In this document: positions 36,352 to 49,393 of the stretch, one piece after another | Layout of the letters: every line of letters starts with the position of its first letter | Position numbering within the stretch: the stretch's first letter is position 1 | Assembly (NCBI GenBank): GCA_947044405.1 | Contig: CAMRHE010000169.1 | Location: 2,790,501-2,854,500 of the forward strand | Direction: 5' to 3' | Source: Leptodactylus fallax | Lineage: Eukaryota; Chordata; Amphibia; Anura; Leptodactylidae | Length of the DNA stretch: 64,000 nucleotides | Notes under the pieces: generated by a model | Told to the model about the DNA's origin: nothing | Database searches by the model: none | What the model saw: the letters and a program-made list of their open reading frames with translations, nothing else | Position numbers and translations under genes: made by a program

Positions 36352-36430
36352 CTCTGCATGCTTCAAGTTGACCAGTCAAAACTTTTCGAATTTGAGAAAC
36401 CCAAAGATTTTTCAACTCGATTGTTGATGC
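36352..36430 (-). CDS. mcf2l: MCF2L-like RhoGEF, visible exon 4 (PH C-terminal helix)
   Basis: A 79-nt exon between acceptor TTTATCTTGCAG and donor GTAATC, phase 0 in and 1 nt out. The 26 residues include ELKNLWVSQIRKVLTGQLEA. This is the C-terminal alpha-helix of a PH domain with its near-invariant Trp, and it is very close to the end of the Dbs/MCF2L PH domain. In Dbl-family GEFs the DH-PH pair catalyses GDP release from Rho GTPases, and the PH domain binds phosphoinositides and supports the DH fold. Confidence 0.88.
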
Positions 36431-37607
36431 CTGCAAGATAAATAGACAGCAACTAAATACAGACAACAAAGGTAGCAAATCTGAACCTTAGGATTATTAC
36501 TTTTCTGTAGAAGCAGGATTACAAACTGTGAAATGTACTTAGATCCGCTATGTATGCAAACACAAACATACTTACTTATTTGGGCACCTTTAATTCCCTC
36601 TCTAGAATGACACAAGAAGTTAGCAAAGTTTTCATTCTCAATATTTTTGTAAGATTGTGAGGTACATGCAAATAGATATTTGCACATACTATCTAGTTGT
36701 CACCTGAAAATAATATGATAAAGATGGCCATGCACCTTCAATAGCTATTGGTCCAAGGCTCCTTCATTCGGTGTAACAAAAGGCTCAGGAGCTCTTGTGC
36801 TAAAGCTCAGTTTGAACCCCCTGTGTGACTTATCCTCACAACCATCAGACGTCTCCCATTTGTATATATCATAGCAGCATTTACATTTCGCTGCCACTCT
36901 CTATCTGGGTCTAGATTTTCCTGAAGACTTGTTCAAAAGCTTCACCTCATTCCCATTCCCTGTCATTGCCCCCCCCACATAGTAATTATGCCCCCTTTTG
37001 TGCTACGCTCTCCAATCCACAGAATCCTTCCTTGGCTATATGCTGATATTTTTAATCTCTAATGGTTAATATTCCCCATTCTGACAGTGAATGATTGTGT
37101 ATCATAAATCTCCTCACTTCAGGTTACCAGAGAGCAGGTGGTCATAATTTTACACTTATGTAGTGTATTGAAGATGACCTGTGGGCCCCCTTGGCTTCTG
37201 TGCTTGGTGGCAGCTGCGACCTTTATAGTCAGGCCAGTGCCTGACTCCCCTCACATGCAGACACATGCATATGATGTCAAGTGTGCATGTGTCTGCAAGA
37301 AAGAGAGAGAAATAAACCCCTGGCAGACGCCTTCCTTCAGAAAACAAGATCAGGCATATTAAAATTCAATATGCCCAATCCAGAGTGATCATAAAGTGTA
37401 AAGTACTAATTAACCAGTGAGAAAAAGATCATCAAGCAATAAGGCCAATAAGCCTTGGAAATTGGGGCTATAGAAAGTCAATTGAAATTATTACAATTTA
37501 CTTTAGAAAAGGTACATATTCTCATATTCTGACAGTGAAAACTTAGACTAGACAGTCTAAAAAATGTGCCAGTTTTCTTACAGACACTGATGCTGGATAA
37601 AAAAAAT
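36431..37607. other. Intron between exons 3 and 4, unique part
   Basis: Nothing recognisable beyond the splice signals of exon 4. Confidence 0.4.
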
Positions 37608-37840
37608 TTAAAGGGGTTATCAAGTTTCTACTATTGATGGTCTATATTTAGGATAGCCATCAATATTAGATCTGCGGGGGTCTGACACCTGGGACTCTAG
37701 CAGATAGCTTCTACTGACACAGCATAGCTCCCTATAATGTTTACATGCCGAGAGCTGAGCTGCTGTACAAACTGTTGTGGCAGGTATTCGAACTGCAGCA
37801 ATGCTACATTGAAGTGTATGGGGCAGGCCTGCAGTACTTA

Positions 37841-39477
<1,637 letters not shown>

Positions 39478-39805
39478 TATACCTGCCTTTGTACAGCAAG
39501 CAGGCTGTGCGGCTCCTTATATTGTTTACATGTTACAAGCCACAATTAGGACCCCCACAAATTTAATATTGATGGCCTGTCCTAAAGACAGACCACCAAT
39601 AGTCGAAACTTGATAACCTCTTTAAATGTATTGTCCAGCATCGGGATAGGCTATCAACAGTAGAAACTGGTTAACCCCTGTAATATATCTTTAGATTGTC
39701 TACTCCAAATTTAAACTACTTTTTAGTTGGAGAGGAGAAAATTGTCTACAACACATAATGAATGTGGTACACATCATCACTGTTTTGTCCAAATTAAGAC
39801 ATTAA

Positions 39806-40232
39806 AAAGTTAAGATGTACTATGATAGAATTCAATTATGTACATAGCATGTTCACAAGAAAAACACAAAGAATGACAGGAAAGAGAGTAAAAAAAATAG
39901 TTTTGAGAAGAGAGGTATTTGAGAATAGTAAACACTTTAAAAAATGTGTGTGAAGTGGCAGAAGTGATGAAAAGATAACAGATTAGTGCATGTAGCATTT
40001 AGCTTTCTCAATATTCCTCATTGCTTGTAGTCCGCTGGATAATGGTGGATTTTGTTAACTGTTCTAAAGTTAAGATGTACTATGATATAATTGAAATATG
40101 TACATAGCATTTTCACAAGACAAAGACAAAGAATAACAGGAAAGAGAGAAAAAAAATAGTTCTGAGAAAAGAGGTAAATAATAGGAAACACTTTAAAGAA
40201 TGTGTGTAAAGTGGTAGAAGTGATGAAAAGAG
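39806..40232. repeat. Tandem duplication of about 168 bp next to exon 3
   Basis: 39806-39975 and 40066-40232 both run from AAAGTTAAGATGTACTATGA through ACAGGAAAGAGAG to GAAGTGATGAAAAGA, with about 90 bp between. Neither copy contains an exon. Confidence 0.85.
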
Positions 40233-40271
40233 GGATTCTTCAACTGATAGTTTTGTTCCTGTAGTCATTAC

Positions 40272-40364
40272 CTGAATAATATACACTTCTTCTCTGCCAT
40301 TACACCAGACTTCAAACTTCTTGTTATCCCCTTTTACATTTTCAGTAATGCCAACAGAACTCAT
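40272..40364 (-). CDS. mcf2l: MCF2L-like RhoGEF, visible exon 3 (PH core strands)
   Basis: A 93-nt, phase 0/0 exon with acceptor GATAAAACAG and donor GTAATG. The 31 residues begin MSSVGITENVKGDNKKFEVW and end REEVYIIQ, the typical middle strands of the MCF2/MCF2L PH domain. It continues visible exon 2 (…SFKHALK) and leads into exon 4 without gap or overlap. A tandem duplication of about 165 bp (39806-40232) ends about 40 bp downstream of its donor, and an L2-type LINE tail starts about 140 bp upstream of its acceptor. The exon itself is intact. Confidence 0.92.
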
Positions 40365-41599
40365 CTGTTTTATCACCAACATAAAAGAAACAAAAGAAAG
40401 AACATAGATTTAGAAAAGACAAGATACAATGTTCAGGATATTGGACCCTCTTATTGAGATCATACCCCTTTCAAAAAAGCTATAATGCTCTGATGATAAT
40501 AATACATTTTATTTATATAGCACCAACATATTCTGCACCACTTTACAAATCATACAACATGTACAGACAAAATGGGCAATATAGAGTAATAAATCAACTT
40601 TCACTCCTATTGTGTAAGCCATAGCTTGCAATCTGTGAGGTAGAAAGGGGTGACACAAGAGGTAGAACTGCTTATACAGTGAACCAGCCATTTTTTGAGG
40701 TTACTTTAATTATACAAATATATAAAGCTATATGAGCAGTCACCGTCTGGTGTGTTTTATGTGCAGATACAAAGTGCTTGGGCATACAGAGTTACATTCA
40801 GATAAAGACATCATGCCCTGTTGAGTACAGTGTGTGTGTATCTGTGTGAACAGAGGAGTGTTAGTTTAGGGAGTGTAACTGCAGAAGTCTTAGATTAGGA
40901 AATTTGATAGGTCTGCCTGAAGAGATGTTGTTTTAGGATCCATTTGAAGCTGTAGAAGTTGTCCTGTGTAGCATAATCCAAAGAAATGGTGCAACTCGTA
41001 AAAAATCTTAGAGACAGGAGTAGGAGGAGTAGAGAATGTTAGTTGTAGGTCATTGGTCAAATGGCGAGCACGAGCTGGATGGTAGACAGAGATGAGGGAT
41101 AAATGTAGGGAGGTGCAGCACCCTGAGGAACTTTGTGGACGAGGGTGATAAGTTTATATTGTATTACATAGTAAATAAGCAATCAGTGCAGTGACTGGCA
41201 CAAGAGGAGGCAACGATATAGCGCTTAGACTGATAGATGACTGTCACTTTCAGAATAGAATGTAGAGGGGAGAGTTTATTGGGGGAAGACCAATTAGTAG
41301 GGTGTTCCAGCAGTCAAGTCTAGAGTGAACCAGGGCGACAATAAGAGGTTTTGATGTTTTCATGGTAATGAAAGGGCGTATTCTGAGGATGTTTTTGAGG
41401 TGTAGGTGACATGAGCGTGTGAGTGATTGAATATAGGGAGTAAAGAAAAGGTCTGAGTCAAATATAAGCCCAAGGCAGTGGGTTTGCTGACTCTGTGTTA
41501 TGGCAAGACCACAGACTTAAAGGAAAATATTAGGGTTAAGTTGGGTAGTTAATGATGGAAACAGCAGTAGTTTAGTCTTTGAAAGATTCAATTTCAGTT

Positions 41600-44469
41600 A
41601 GAGGGAAGACATAATATTAGAGACTGCAGAGAGGCAGTCACTGGTGTTCTGTACTAATGCAGGCATGATGTCACCAAAGGAGGTATATAGTTGGGTGTCA
41701 ACAGCATTAATTTTATACTGAAAGTCAAATCTGCTGATGGTTTGTCCAATAGGGGCTGTGTAGAGTGAGAAGAGGAGGGGACCTAGGATTGAGCCCTGGA
41801 AAACAACAGCAAGGAGAAGAGAAGAAGAAACAGAGATAGCAAATCATACACTGAAAGCTTGGTCCGAAAAATAAGGCTAATGGAGCGGAATATACTAAGT
41901 AAAAGTTGGTGGTCTACAGTGTCAAATGTTGCTGAGAGATCTAGAAGAAAAATAAGAAAATAGTTGCCATTATACTTAGCTGTCAGGAGATCATTGGATA
42001 CTTCTCTAAGGGTTAGTAGTAGTCAAAAGTTAGTAGCACAGGATGAGTCAAGGGAGGGTTTTAGTGGTGTTAGAACAGAATGATTGAAAGAGACTGGAGA
42101 AGGTGTGAGGTAATAGGGTCACTAATGCAAGTAGTAAGGTGAGAAGAAGAAAGTAGCTGGGAGACTTCTTCTGTAATTGGCTCAAAACATGGGATTGAAT
42201 AGGATGAAGTATGGTAGGCGAGGGGATTAATGCTGCCTGGGGATTGGCAAATTATTTCCTGATGGATCAATTTTGTCATGGAAATAAGTGGTCACATCCT
42301 CAGCACAGAGGTCTGTGATAGACACCTGTACCTTGGGAGTAAGTAAGGAGTGAAAAGTTTCAAAGAATCATTTATGATTATTGGAGAGATGAGAGTGAGG
42401 AAGTAGCATTGTTTGGTAAAGTGAAAAGCATAAAGGTTATGAGCATAAACTTGAAGTGGAAGAAGTCTGCGGGTGTACATGATTTTTCTACAAAGATGTT
42501 CAGCACACCTATAGTACCGCTGAAGAAAATGTGTATGCAGTATATGACATGGTTGTTGCTGTCTGTAACAAAAGGTTCAGATTGAGGAGGAGCTGCCTAA
42601 TCCAGTGCACTTTTAAGAGTTTCATTATAGTGACAGATATAACAGAAAAGTGAAGAGTTGGGAACAGTGATGACTGTCAAGTGCAGGGTTATCGTCACAT
42701 AGATTTCTGAATGTGTAATGGGCAGGTGTGTTCTGTGAAGGAGAAAAAGTACTCATGGTAAAAGAAAGAAGGTTATGGTTAGAAAGTGGAAGAGAAGTTA
42801 GAAAATTTAGAAAATGAGAAGAGTCGGATTAATCATGTTGCCTTCGTGTGTGAGAAGTAGTAAGTTGGCAAACACCAAAAGAAGTGGTTAGTGAGAGAAA
42901 CTGAGAGGCAGCAGGGGAGGATGTTAATGGGGATGTTAAAGTCACCCATGATGAAGGTAAAAATTTCACAGGATAGAAAGAGGAGAAGCAAAGAAGCAAA
43001 ATGGTCCAGCAATTGGGTGATCCAGGGGGCTGGTATATCACAGCTACTCACAGGTAGAGTGGGTGAAAGAGTCTGATGGCATGGACCTCAAATGAGGAGC
43101 AGGTGAGTGAGGGTACTCGGGGAATGACCTGAAAAATGCACTGTGGTGATAGAAGTATGTATACCCTTCCACCCTGCTTATTGTCAGGCCTAGAAGAGGG
43201 AGAAAAGAAGACCGCCATGAGACAGAGCAGCAGGGGAGACTGACTCCAGGTTTCAGTGACGGATAGCAGGTTAAGAGATTTGGTGAGGAATAAGTCATGA
43301 ATAAACTCAAGCTTGTTATACAATGACCAGCTAAAGTTATCGTTAAAAGGGACAGGAAAAGAATAAGGGGAGGGGGGATACAGTCAGGGGTGTAACTAGC
43401 ATACAGTATACTGGGCCCCACAGAAAACTTTTGACATGAGCCCCCACATGGCATAGCATCCCCTTTCCTGGCCCCCAAACAGTATAACGCCCCATTTACA
43501 CACACTATAATGTCCCAAAGTAGCCTCCACACAGTATAATGTCCCATAGTGGCCCCTCCTCACAGTATAATGTCCCATAGTGGCTCCTGCACAAAGTATA
43601 ATGTCCCACAGTGGCGCCTGTTCACACTATAATGTCCCATAGTGGCTCCTCCACACAGTATTATGTCCCATAGCGGCCCCTGCACACAGTATAATGTCAC
43701 ATAGTGGCTCCTCCATACAGTATAATGTCATATAGCAGAATCTCCACACAGTATAATGTTCCATAGTGACTCCCTGCTGTTTTCGGTCCTCTTCAATGAC
43801 ATCACAGACGTAGGTTACGCCAGTATCATTATGCCTCGCAACACCAGCCTGACCCACGTGACGTCTGTGATGTCACTACAGAGGTCCGAAGACAGCAAGG
43901 AGATCGACGCTGGAGCCCAGGAGAGGTGTGCACCACTGGTTTTTATGTTTGCTCATCTCCCCTGGGCCTCCAATCATTATACTCGGGCTCTGAAGAGACC
44001 CCACAGTATAATAGCAGTATTTGTTGGGGTTCGCTCAACAAATACTCTTGCTGCGGCCTTACTTATTAATCCCTGCTCCTGCTCACGGCCGCTTCAGCTT
44101 CCCCTTTTTCCCTCCAGGGGACCCCGGCAATATGATATGAGATGCACGGGGCACCCTGGAGGGAACAAGGGGAACTGCAGGCAGCCATGAGCAGGAGTGG
44201 GGATCGGTAAGTAAATAGGGCACATTACCTCCTGGGGTTACTCCAGCAGGTAACGGCCTATTTAAGGGGAAAAAAAAACGCATCGGGGGCCCACTGATCC
44301 CCCTAAGAACGCAGGCCCTGTGGCAGCCGCTACGGCAGTACTTACACCACTGGATACAGTAAATATTAGTTAGGTTAGTGTGATTTCTATATGTGCCAGG
44401 AAAGTTGAAATTAGAGAAAGAAGGTGGGCCAGGGCTGGGAGAGACATCCCCAGTAGCTAGTAGGAGCAA
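41600..44469 (-). pseudogene. L2 ORF2 remnant (endonuclease and reverse transcriptase)
   Basis: Motifs from the start: TGDVSPSPGPP (44430), LLSVTETWS (43265), MIYQPPGS (43035), IMGDFNIPI (42945), LPLSNHNLLSFT (42790; the family SDH is here SNH), TCISDPITSHLL (42110), [16 protein letters not shown] (41780) and [13 protein letters not shown] (41705; the catalytic YADD is replaced by NAVD). Many frameshifts and stops. Both active sites are altered, so it is dead. Confidence 0.88.
43385..44352. mobile_element. hAT-type non-autonomous element inside the L2 LINE
   Basis: Perfect 8-bp duplication GATACAGT at 43377-43384 and 44353-44360. Ends CAGGGGTGTAACTAG and CAGTACTTACACCACTG. Contains 43440-43760 units of ACAGTATAATGTCCCATAGT, a hairpin TGACATCACAGACGT…ACGTCTGTGATGTCA and the CTGAAGAGACCCC module. 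No transposase. Confidence 0.95.
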
Positions 44470-44720
44470 AACAGAGACAGAAGATGGTTCAGTGATTTAT
44501 GGGGGTGTATCTGTTTAGTTCCACGTATAAAACAAATAGAAGGGTTCGGGTGGTTAAAAAGTGAAAAGTGTATAACAGCTGTACATGGCAGAAGGAAGAA
44601 GAGAGGGACTGATGTGGATAGAGTGCGCAGGTGGGTAGTTTTGGCAGATGGATGGTAGTTTTGCATAAGAACAACCCATAAGATAACAAATGTGAGTGTA
44701 AACCTTGCAAACCAATTGTA

Positions 44721-45080
44721 AAAGATGGTTGCATTGTGTAAGTTTATGATTGTATTATGTGTACTTTATATGGTATTCTTCCATAGCTCCGATGAAATAA
44801 TACAATTGTTTTTGGAAAAAGCCACAGTTATGAAGCAGATATTTTTTAGTCAAAGTCAGAGGTGGATTTAAAAGGAATGGGAATAAAAAGAAACATTTTA
44901 TACTTCAGCTTCCTGCTGGAACCACTTCTGACTTTGATTTAAAAAAAACAGCATGCAAAACTGCAGCTGCAACAAATAATCTATACCTACAGAACCTGCT
45001 AAAGCCTTCCACCGCTATAGTGATTTATGGTTTAGCATATAGTTATGATTATTTTTAGGTTAATCAGGTTATGCACTGAA
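44721..45080. other. Intron sequence, no recognised content
   Basis: 360 bp, AT-rich; nothing seen. Confidence 0.4.
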
Positions 45081-45088
45081 CACACATA

Positions 45089-46334
45089 CAGGGCCGCATC
45101 TGCCATGAGGTAAGATAAGCAGAGTCCCTGAGGGGACAACACCTGCAAGCGCGTCAAGTGCAGACAGTGATTGCCAAGCTGCAAATTGCACATTTCCTCC
45201 CAACACCACCCACGGTATGCTTAAAGAGGACCTTTCATGTCGTCAGGCACATGCGGTTTTACATACCGCTAGAAATCCGACAGCACTGTGAATTCAGCAC
45301 ACTGCCGGCTTTCCCGGTATGTGCCCCGGGGCTGGAGATATCGGCTGTGTAAGTTTCACGGTTTACTGTCAGAAAGGCATTCCTGACAGTCTAGCTGCGC
45401 TGTGAGGAACGCCCTCCCCGACAGTTCTCGTTCATAGACTTGTACTGGAGGGGGCATTCCTCACAGCTGAGCGTCATCGCTGGGCTGTAAGGAACGCCCC
45501 CTCTGAAAGTACAGCGCTATAGACGAGTACCATAGAGAAGATTCCCGGGACCAGTGCCTCAACAAGTCCCAGGTGCCGCATTAGTGATATGGAAGTATAA
45601 TATAATTATGGTACACTATGTGGGAGAAAGGTAGACTATTACATGTGGGGGAATTATTAGGTAATAGCATTACTTATTTGGGGTGGCACTATTACTATTA
45701 CAGTAATAGTGCCCCCCCCTCCACAGTTAATAACTTTATTAGTGTGGGGAGAGACTGTTACCTGTGGGGCTGCACTATTAGGGCACTATTACATTAATAG
45801 TGCCCCACACATGTAATAACATTACTTATGTGAGGGGGTACTATTACAGTAATAATGCCCCCCCCCACAGTTAATAACATTACTTATGTGTAGGGAACTA
45901 TTACCTGTGTGTGTGTGTGTGTGTGGGGGGGGGAGTACTATTAGACATTATTACAGTAAAAGTTCCCACTCCACAGGTAATAGTCCACCCACATAGATTA
46001 TAGCGCTCCTGTTACCTGCGGGAGACCTATTACTTCTAGGGGAACTAGTATGGTCAGTTCACATGGCTGAATATGAAGAGGTATTAAGGCAGATTTCCGC
46101 TTCAAGTTCCTTTCCATTTTCTGGCCCTCTGACTCCCCTCCTTTCACCTGCTGATTAGTCTCAGAGGAATGGGGCTAGTCAGTGTAGTGGCTCCTGCTGC
46201 AGGTTCTGCAACTGATCAGCAGCAGAATCTGCGGGAAGATGGAGCAGGACACTTATTTTTTCTTAGTGGAGGGAACATTCCAACTGGTAATTGTCATTTT
46301 GCCTCAGACAGCAGATAAGCTAGTATTGGCCCTG
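45089..46334. mobile_element. hAT-type non-autonomous element, CAGGGCC ends
   Basis: Perfect 8-bp duplication CACACATA at 45081-45088 and 46335-46342. Ends CAGGGCCGCATCTGCC and TAGTATTGGCCCTG, the same tip as the 5.5-kb element at 11876. No coding capacity. It includes the left part of an AGAGGACCTTTCATG repeat (45221) and a minisatellite. Confidence 0.93.
45595..46035. repeat. Minisatellite with hairpin units (TTACAGTAATAGTGCC)
   Basis: Diverged repeats of ACTATTACAGTAATAGTGCC and ATTACCTGTGGGG, self-complementary, with a (GT)n run at 45906-45924. Confidence 0.8.
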
Positions 46335-46366
46335 CACACATACCACCATATAAACATGACGTTTAA

Positions 46367-46597
46367 GGTGTTGTCCGGTTGATAAAATTTTTTTTTTAGA
46401 AAAGGTTCAGAATAGTGTAAAAAATTACATTCACTTTCACCTCACCAATCTGGTCCTGTTCCAACAATTTCCCCTTTGAGTCCCTCTCAACACAGAAGAA
46501 ATGACCACTCTCTGGCCATACAGTGACCCACCTCATATCGTCATTGGCTGAGTGGTATTTCCTTTTCTAAATCATTTTTAATCACTGGACAACCCTT
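46367..46597. mobile_element. TTAA MITE, GGTGTTGTCCGG ends
   Basis: TTAA at 46363-46366 and 46598-46601. Ends GGTGTTGTCCGGTTGAT and ATCACTGGACAACCCTT. Shares its right TTAA with the next element. Confidence 0.8.
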
Positions 46598-46601
46598 TTA
46601 A

Positions 46602-46965
46602 AGAGGAACTTTCACCAGAAATCCTAACTATTTGCATCTTTCGCTGCTCCATTGATTTCAGTGCCGTTGGAATTTTCTCTCTAGCCCCTACCATTCCTGA
46701 GCAATCAGTGCAGTTAGTATCAGCATCCAATATGCTAATTAGACTCTCTACTGTCAGGTGGGTGGTCCTGGGCTGGAGTAGACAATTTGAGACTGCCCAC
46801 CTCACTGCAGAGAGCCCAATTAGCATATTGGGTACTAACACTAACAGAAATGATTGTTCACTAATAGTGGAATTTAGATAAAAACTCCAACTGTGGGGAA
46901 ATCAGTGGCGAGAAGTCTATTACAGAATGCAAAGAGTTGGAGTTGGAGGTGATAAAAGGTCCTCT
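46602..46965. mobile_element. TTAA MITE, AGAGGAACTTTCACC ends
   Basis: TTAA at 46598-46601 and 46966-46969. Ends AGAGGAACTTTCACC and GGTGATAAAAGGTCCTCT. Right end about 45 bp from the exon 2 donor. Confidence 0.85.
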
Positions 46966-47010
46966 TTAATAAGCAACATTATGTACAAGGAAAGACAAGG
47001 GGGAGATTAC

Positions 47011-47232
47011 CTTCAGTGCATGCTTGAAACTGTAAGAAGGAGATTTTTCATGTCCTTCTGTGCTCTCCTCCCTCTTCTTGCAGAAAAGAAGGGTTTTGGC
47101 ATACAAAAAGAGATGCCTTTGCATTGGTTTAAATCTGGCCAGATCTTTTACTTTATTATGGCCTTTCTTGTGATCGGTCCACACATTAAATGAGCCCTGC
47201 ATAAGCAGCTTCCCAAGCTCACTGAGATCCCC
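47011..47232 (-). CDS. mcf2l: MCF2L-like RhoGEF, visible exon 2 (PH N-terminal half)
   Basis: A 222-nt, phase 0/0 exon with acceptor CTTCTGCTTGCAG and donor GTAATC. The 74 residues contain LGKLLMQGSFNVWTDHKKG, then DLARFKPMQRHLFL, LLFCKKREE and SPSYSFKHALK. These are hallmark PH-domain segments of MCF2L/Dbs. KLLMQGSF and LLFCKKRE are closer to MCF2L than to MCF2 (family knowledge). A TTAA-flanked element (46602-46965) ends only about 45 bp past its donor. This is the strongest single exon for gene identity. Confidence 0.95.
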
Positions 47233-47414
47233 CTGCAAGCAGAAGATACAGATAAAGTAACACCTAACAGCTTTAAAGCATAACTAAACTCTCAAACAAC
47301 TTTTGATTTTCTGTCAGCTTTTGTGTGCTTAATACATTGTGTCTTTATTCGTTCTCTTGCTTCTCTAACTATACCCTGCTTCTAACTGTGTCCGGTGTTC
47401 GGGCTTGAGTGTGT

Positions 47415-47730
47415 AAGGCTGGAGCCCCATGTGGCGTAAACAGCACGGTTTTACAGTCACAGTCAGCGGCATTTTACAGTCGCAGCGAAGTGGATCCCAT
47501 CCCCACTTTGTGGTAAAGTATGCACTATGGACACGTGGCGATTTCCAAAACTGTCGCAGTTTTGGAAATCGCAGCATGTCAATTATACCTAAGGAAACTC
47601 CAGTGGTTTCCCTATAGGTATAATTGAAGCAGAAAGCTCGCCGAGGAAACCTCTGTGAACTGTCCATAGCGATGTGGGAAGAAAAGCAGCGCTTTTTTGC
47701 TGTGGGATGTCACGTGGGGCCTTAGCCTAA
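47415..47730. repeat. 'GGCCCCACGT' family, long form
   Basis: AGGCTGGAGCCCCATGTGGC to CACGTGGGGCCTTAGCC, core GCAGCATGTCAATTATACCT and TAGGTATAATTGAAGCAG. A partial second copy follows at 47731-47825. Confidence 0.8.
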
Positions 47731-48012
47731 GTCTAAGGCCCCATGTAGAGAAATGCATAAAAAAAATGTAGCAAACACACACTACATGTTTTCACTGAGT
47801 TTCTGCTGTTTTTTCTTCCACTATTATATACAATGCTGTGAAATGAAAGTATTTGCCCCCTTACAGGTTTCCTTTGTTTTTGCTTTTCTGTCATACTTAT
47901 GTTTTTCAGTTTATCAAACAAATTCCAATATCAGACAAAGTCAATGTCTGAATGGCTGAAAAAAAAAAATAAAAGTTTTGGAGTGGCCTAGTCAAAGTCT
48001 GGACTAAAAAAG

Positions 48013-48436
48013 ATTGTCCAGGCAAAATGTTAATTGTTATATAGGCTGGGGGGAGGTGAAAAATGTAAAAAAAAAAAATCATACTCACCTGTTCCCGGAG
48101 CTCCGGTGACTTCCCAGCGCGGTCCGGTCCTGCTGTTTCGGTGTCTTCTCAATGTAAAACTGCTCGCGCTTCTGCTGAAACCACTGAGGCCAATCAGCAG
48201 CCTCAGGAATAGACCCGTGATGTCACAGTTAGTGACATCTCAGGTCCTTCGCTGAGGCCGCTGATTGGCCTTAGCGGTCACGTGTGGTGGCCACACGTCA
48301 ACACTGGACCAAGAAGACCAGATCGCGCTGGGAGGCAATGGAACATCAGGGAAAGGTGAGAATAATTTTTTTTTTCACTGCCCCTGGCCTATTTAAATAA
48401 TAAATTTAATGTCCAGTTTTGTCTGGACAACTCCTT
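48013..48436. mobile_element. 'TTGTCCAGG' element inside Tc1-B'
   Basis: AAGATTGTCCAGGC to GTCTGGACAACTCCTT, inserted at a TTTAAA site between CTGGAC and ATCCGATTG. Interior ACTCACCTGTTCCCGG, GCGCGGTCCGGTCCTGCTG as at 31481. Confidence 0.8.
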
Positions 48437-48636
48437 TAAATCCGATTGAAATGCTGTGGCATGACCTTAAACAGGCAGTTCATACTCAAAAACCCTCCAA
48501 TGTGGCTGAATTAAAACAATTCTGCAAAGAACAGTGGACTAAAATTCCTCCACAGAGAAGTGAAAGACTCATTGGCAGTTATCGCAAATGCCTGATTGCA
48601 GTTGTTGCCGCCAAGGATGGCAAAACCAGTTATTAG
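48437..48636 (+). pseudogene. Tc1-B' transposase C-terminal fragment
   Basis: NPIEMLWHDLKQAVHTQKPS then FCKEQWTKIPP and AAKDGKTSY with a normal stop. It holds the catalytic Glu (NPIE). The rest of the protein is missing on this side of the nested element. Confidence 0.85.
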
Positions 48637-48795
48637 GTTTAGGGGGGATATTACTTTTTCACATAGGGCCAGGTCGTTTGGAATATCTTTTTTTCCCTAA
48701 ATAAATGATATCATTATTTAAAAACAGCTTTTTGTATTTACTAAGATCATCTTTGTTTGATATTCAAATTTATTTGATAATCTGAAACATTTGAC

Positions 48796-48975
48796 ACTAG
48801 ATTCACATCTGCACCAGGATCTCCATTTTTTGGGTCTGCCAGGGTATCTGAACGACGACATGGGGAATCTGACTATAATGGGGTCCACCATTTTCATACT
48901 GAATGTGGCACCAATTTTGGTGGTTTCTGCGGCGGAGTCTCCAATGGAATCTCTGGCGCCGATGTGAACCCAGCC
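48796..48975. repeat. 'GATTCACATC' element inside Tc1-B'
   Basis: CTAGATTCACATCTGC to GATGTGAACCCAGCC, with GGGGTCCACCATTTTCATAC. Same family as 24102. Confidence 0.65.
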
Positions 48976-49013
48976 AAAGTGTTACAAATTTTCAAAAACC
49001 AAAAAAAATCTGT

Positions 49014-49225
49014 AAGGCTAAGGCCCCATGTTGGAAAAACGCAGCTTTTTTTGTTCCAGATTTTGCTTAGTTTTTTTGAGCTAAACTCAGGAGTGGATTG
49101 AGCAGAAGCTAGAAGTATAAGAGCTTCCCAGATATTTCCATTACTTTTGTAGCAATGCCTGGGTTTGGCTCAAAAAAACGCAGCAAAATCGACAACAAAA
49201 AAAGCTGTGTTTCTGCAACGTGGGT
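49014..49225. repeat. 'GGCCCCACGT' family, short form
   Basis: AAGGCTAAGGCCCCATGTTG to CTGCAACGTGGGTCCTTA, interior TTTTTTGAGCTAAACTCAGG and its complement. Confidence 0.7.
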
Positions 49226-49393
49226 CCTTATACATATGAGGAAAATGCAACGCAGCTAAAATTAACAGACAGACTGCTTTTTTTCGGCTTTTTTTTCCCC
49301 CCCTACAATGTGTGAATGAGATTAACCAATCCCGGTCCACCCAAAGACTGTATGCAACCATGCAGTACACTCTTAACCCTGCAGGGATATATA

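Larger units (their letters stand above)
40501..44720 (-). mobile_element. L2-type LINE, degenerate, split by a hAT-type element
   Basis: Minus strand. 3' tail at 40501-40560 (AGAATATGTTGGTGCTATAT, ATAAATAAAATG). Upstream are reverse transcriptase, endonuclease and an N-terminal LLLATGDVSPSPGP block (about 44430), an L2 ORF2 hallmark. Without the 968-bp insertion it is about 3.25 kb. It lies in the intron between visible exons 2 and 3. Confidence 0.88.
47831..49013 (+). mobile_element. Tc1-like element B', with two nested insertions
   Basis: Left end CAATGCTGTGAAATGAAAGT after TA (47829). Tc1 sequence at 47831-48012, 48437-48795 and 48976-49013, matching Tc1-B. Interrupted by repeats at 48013-48436 and 48796-48975. 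The right tip is missing, replaced by the next repeat. Confidence 0.85.
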
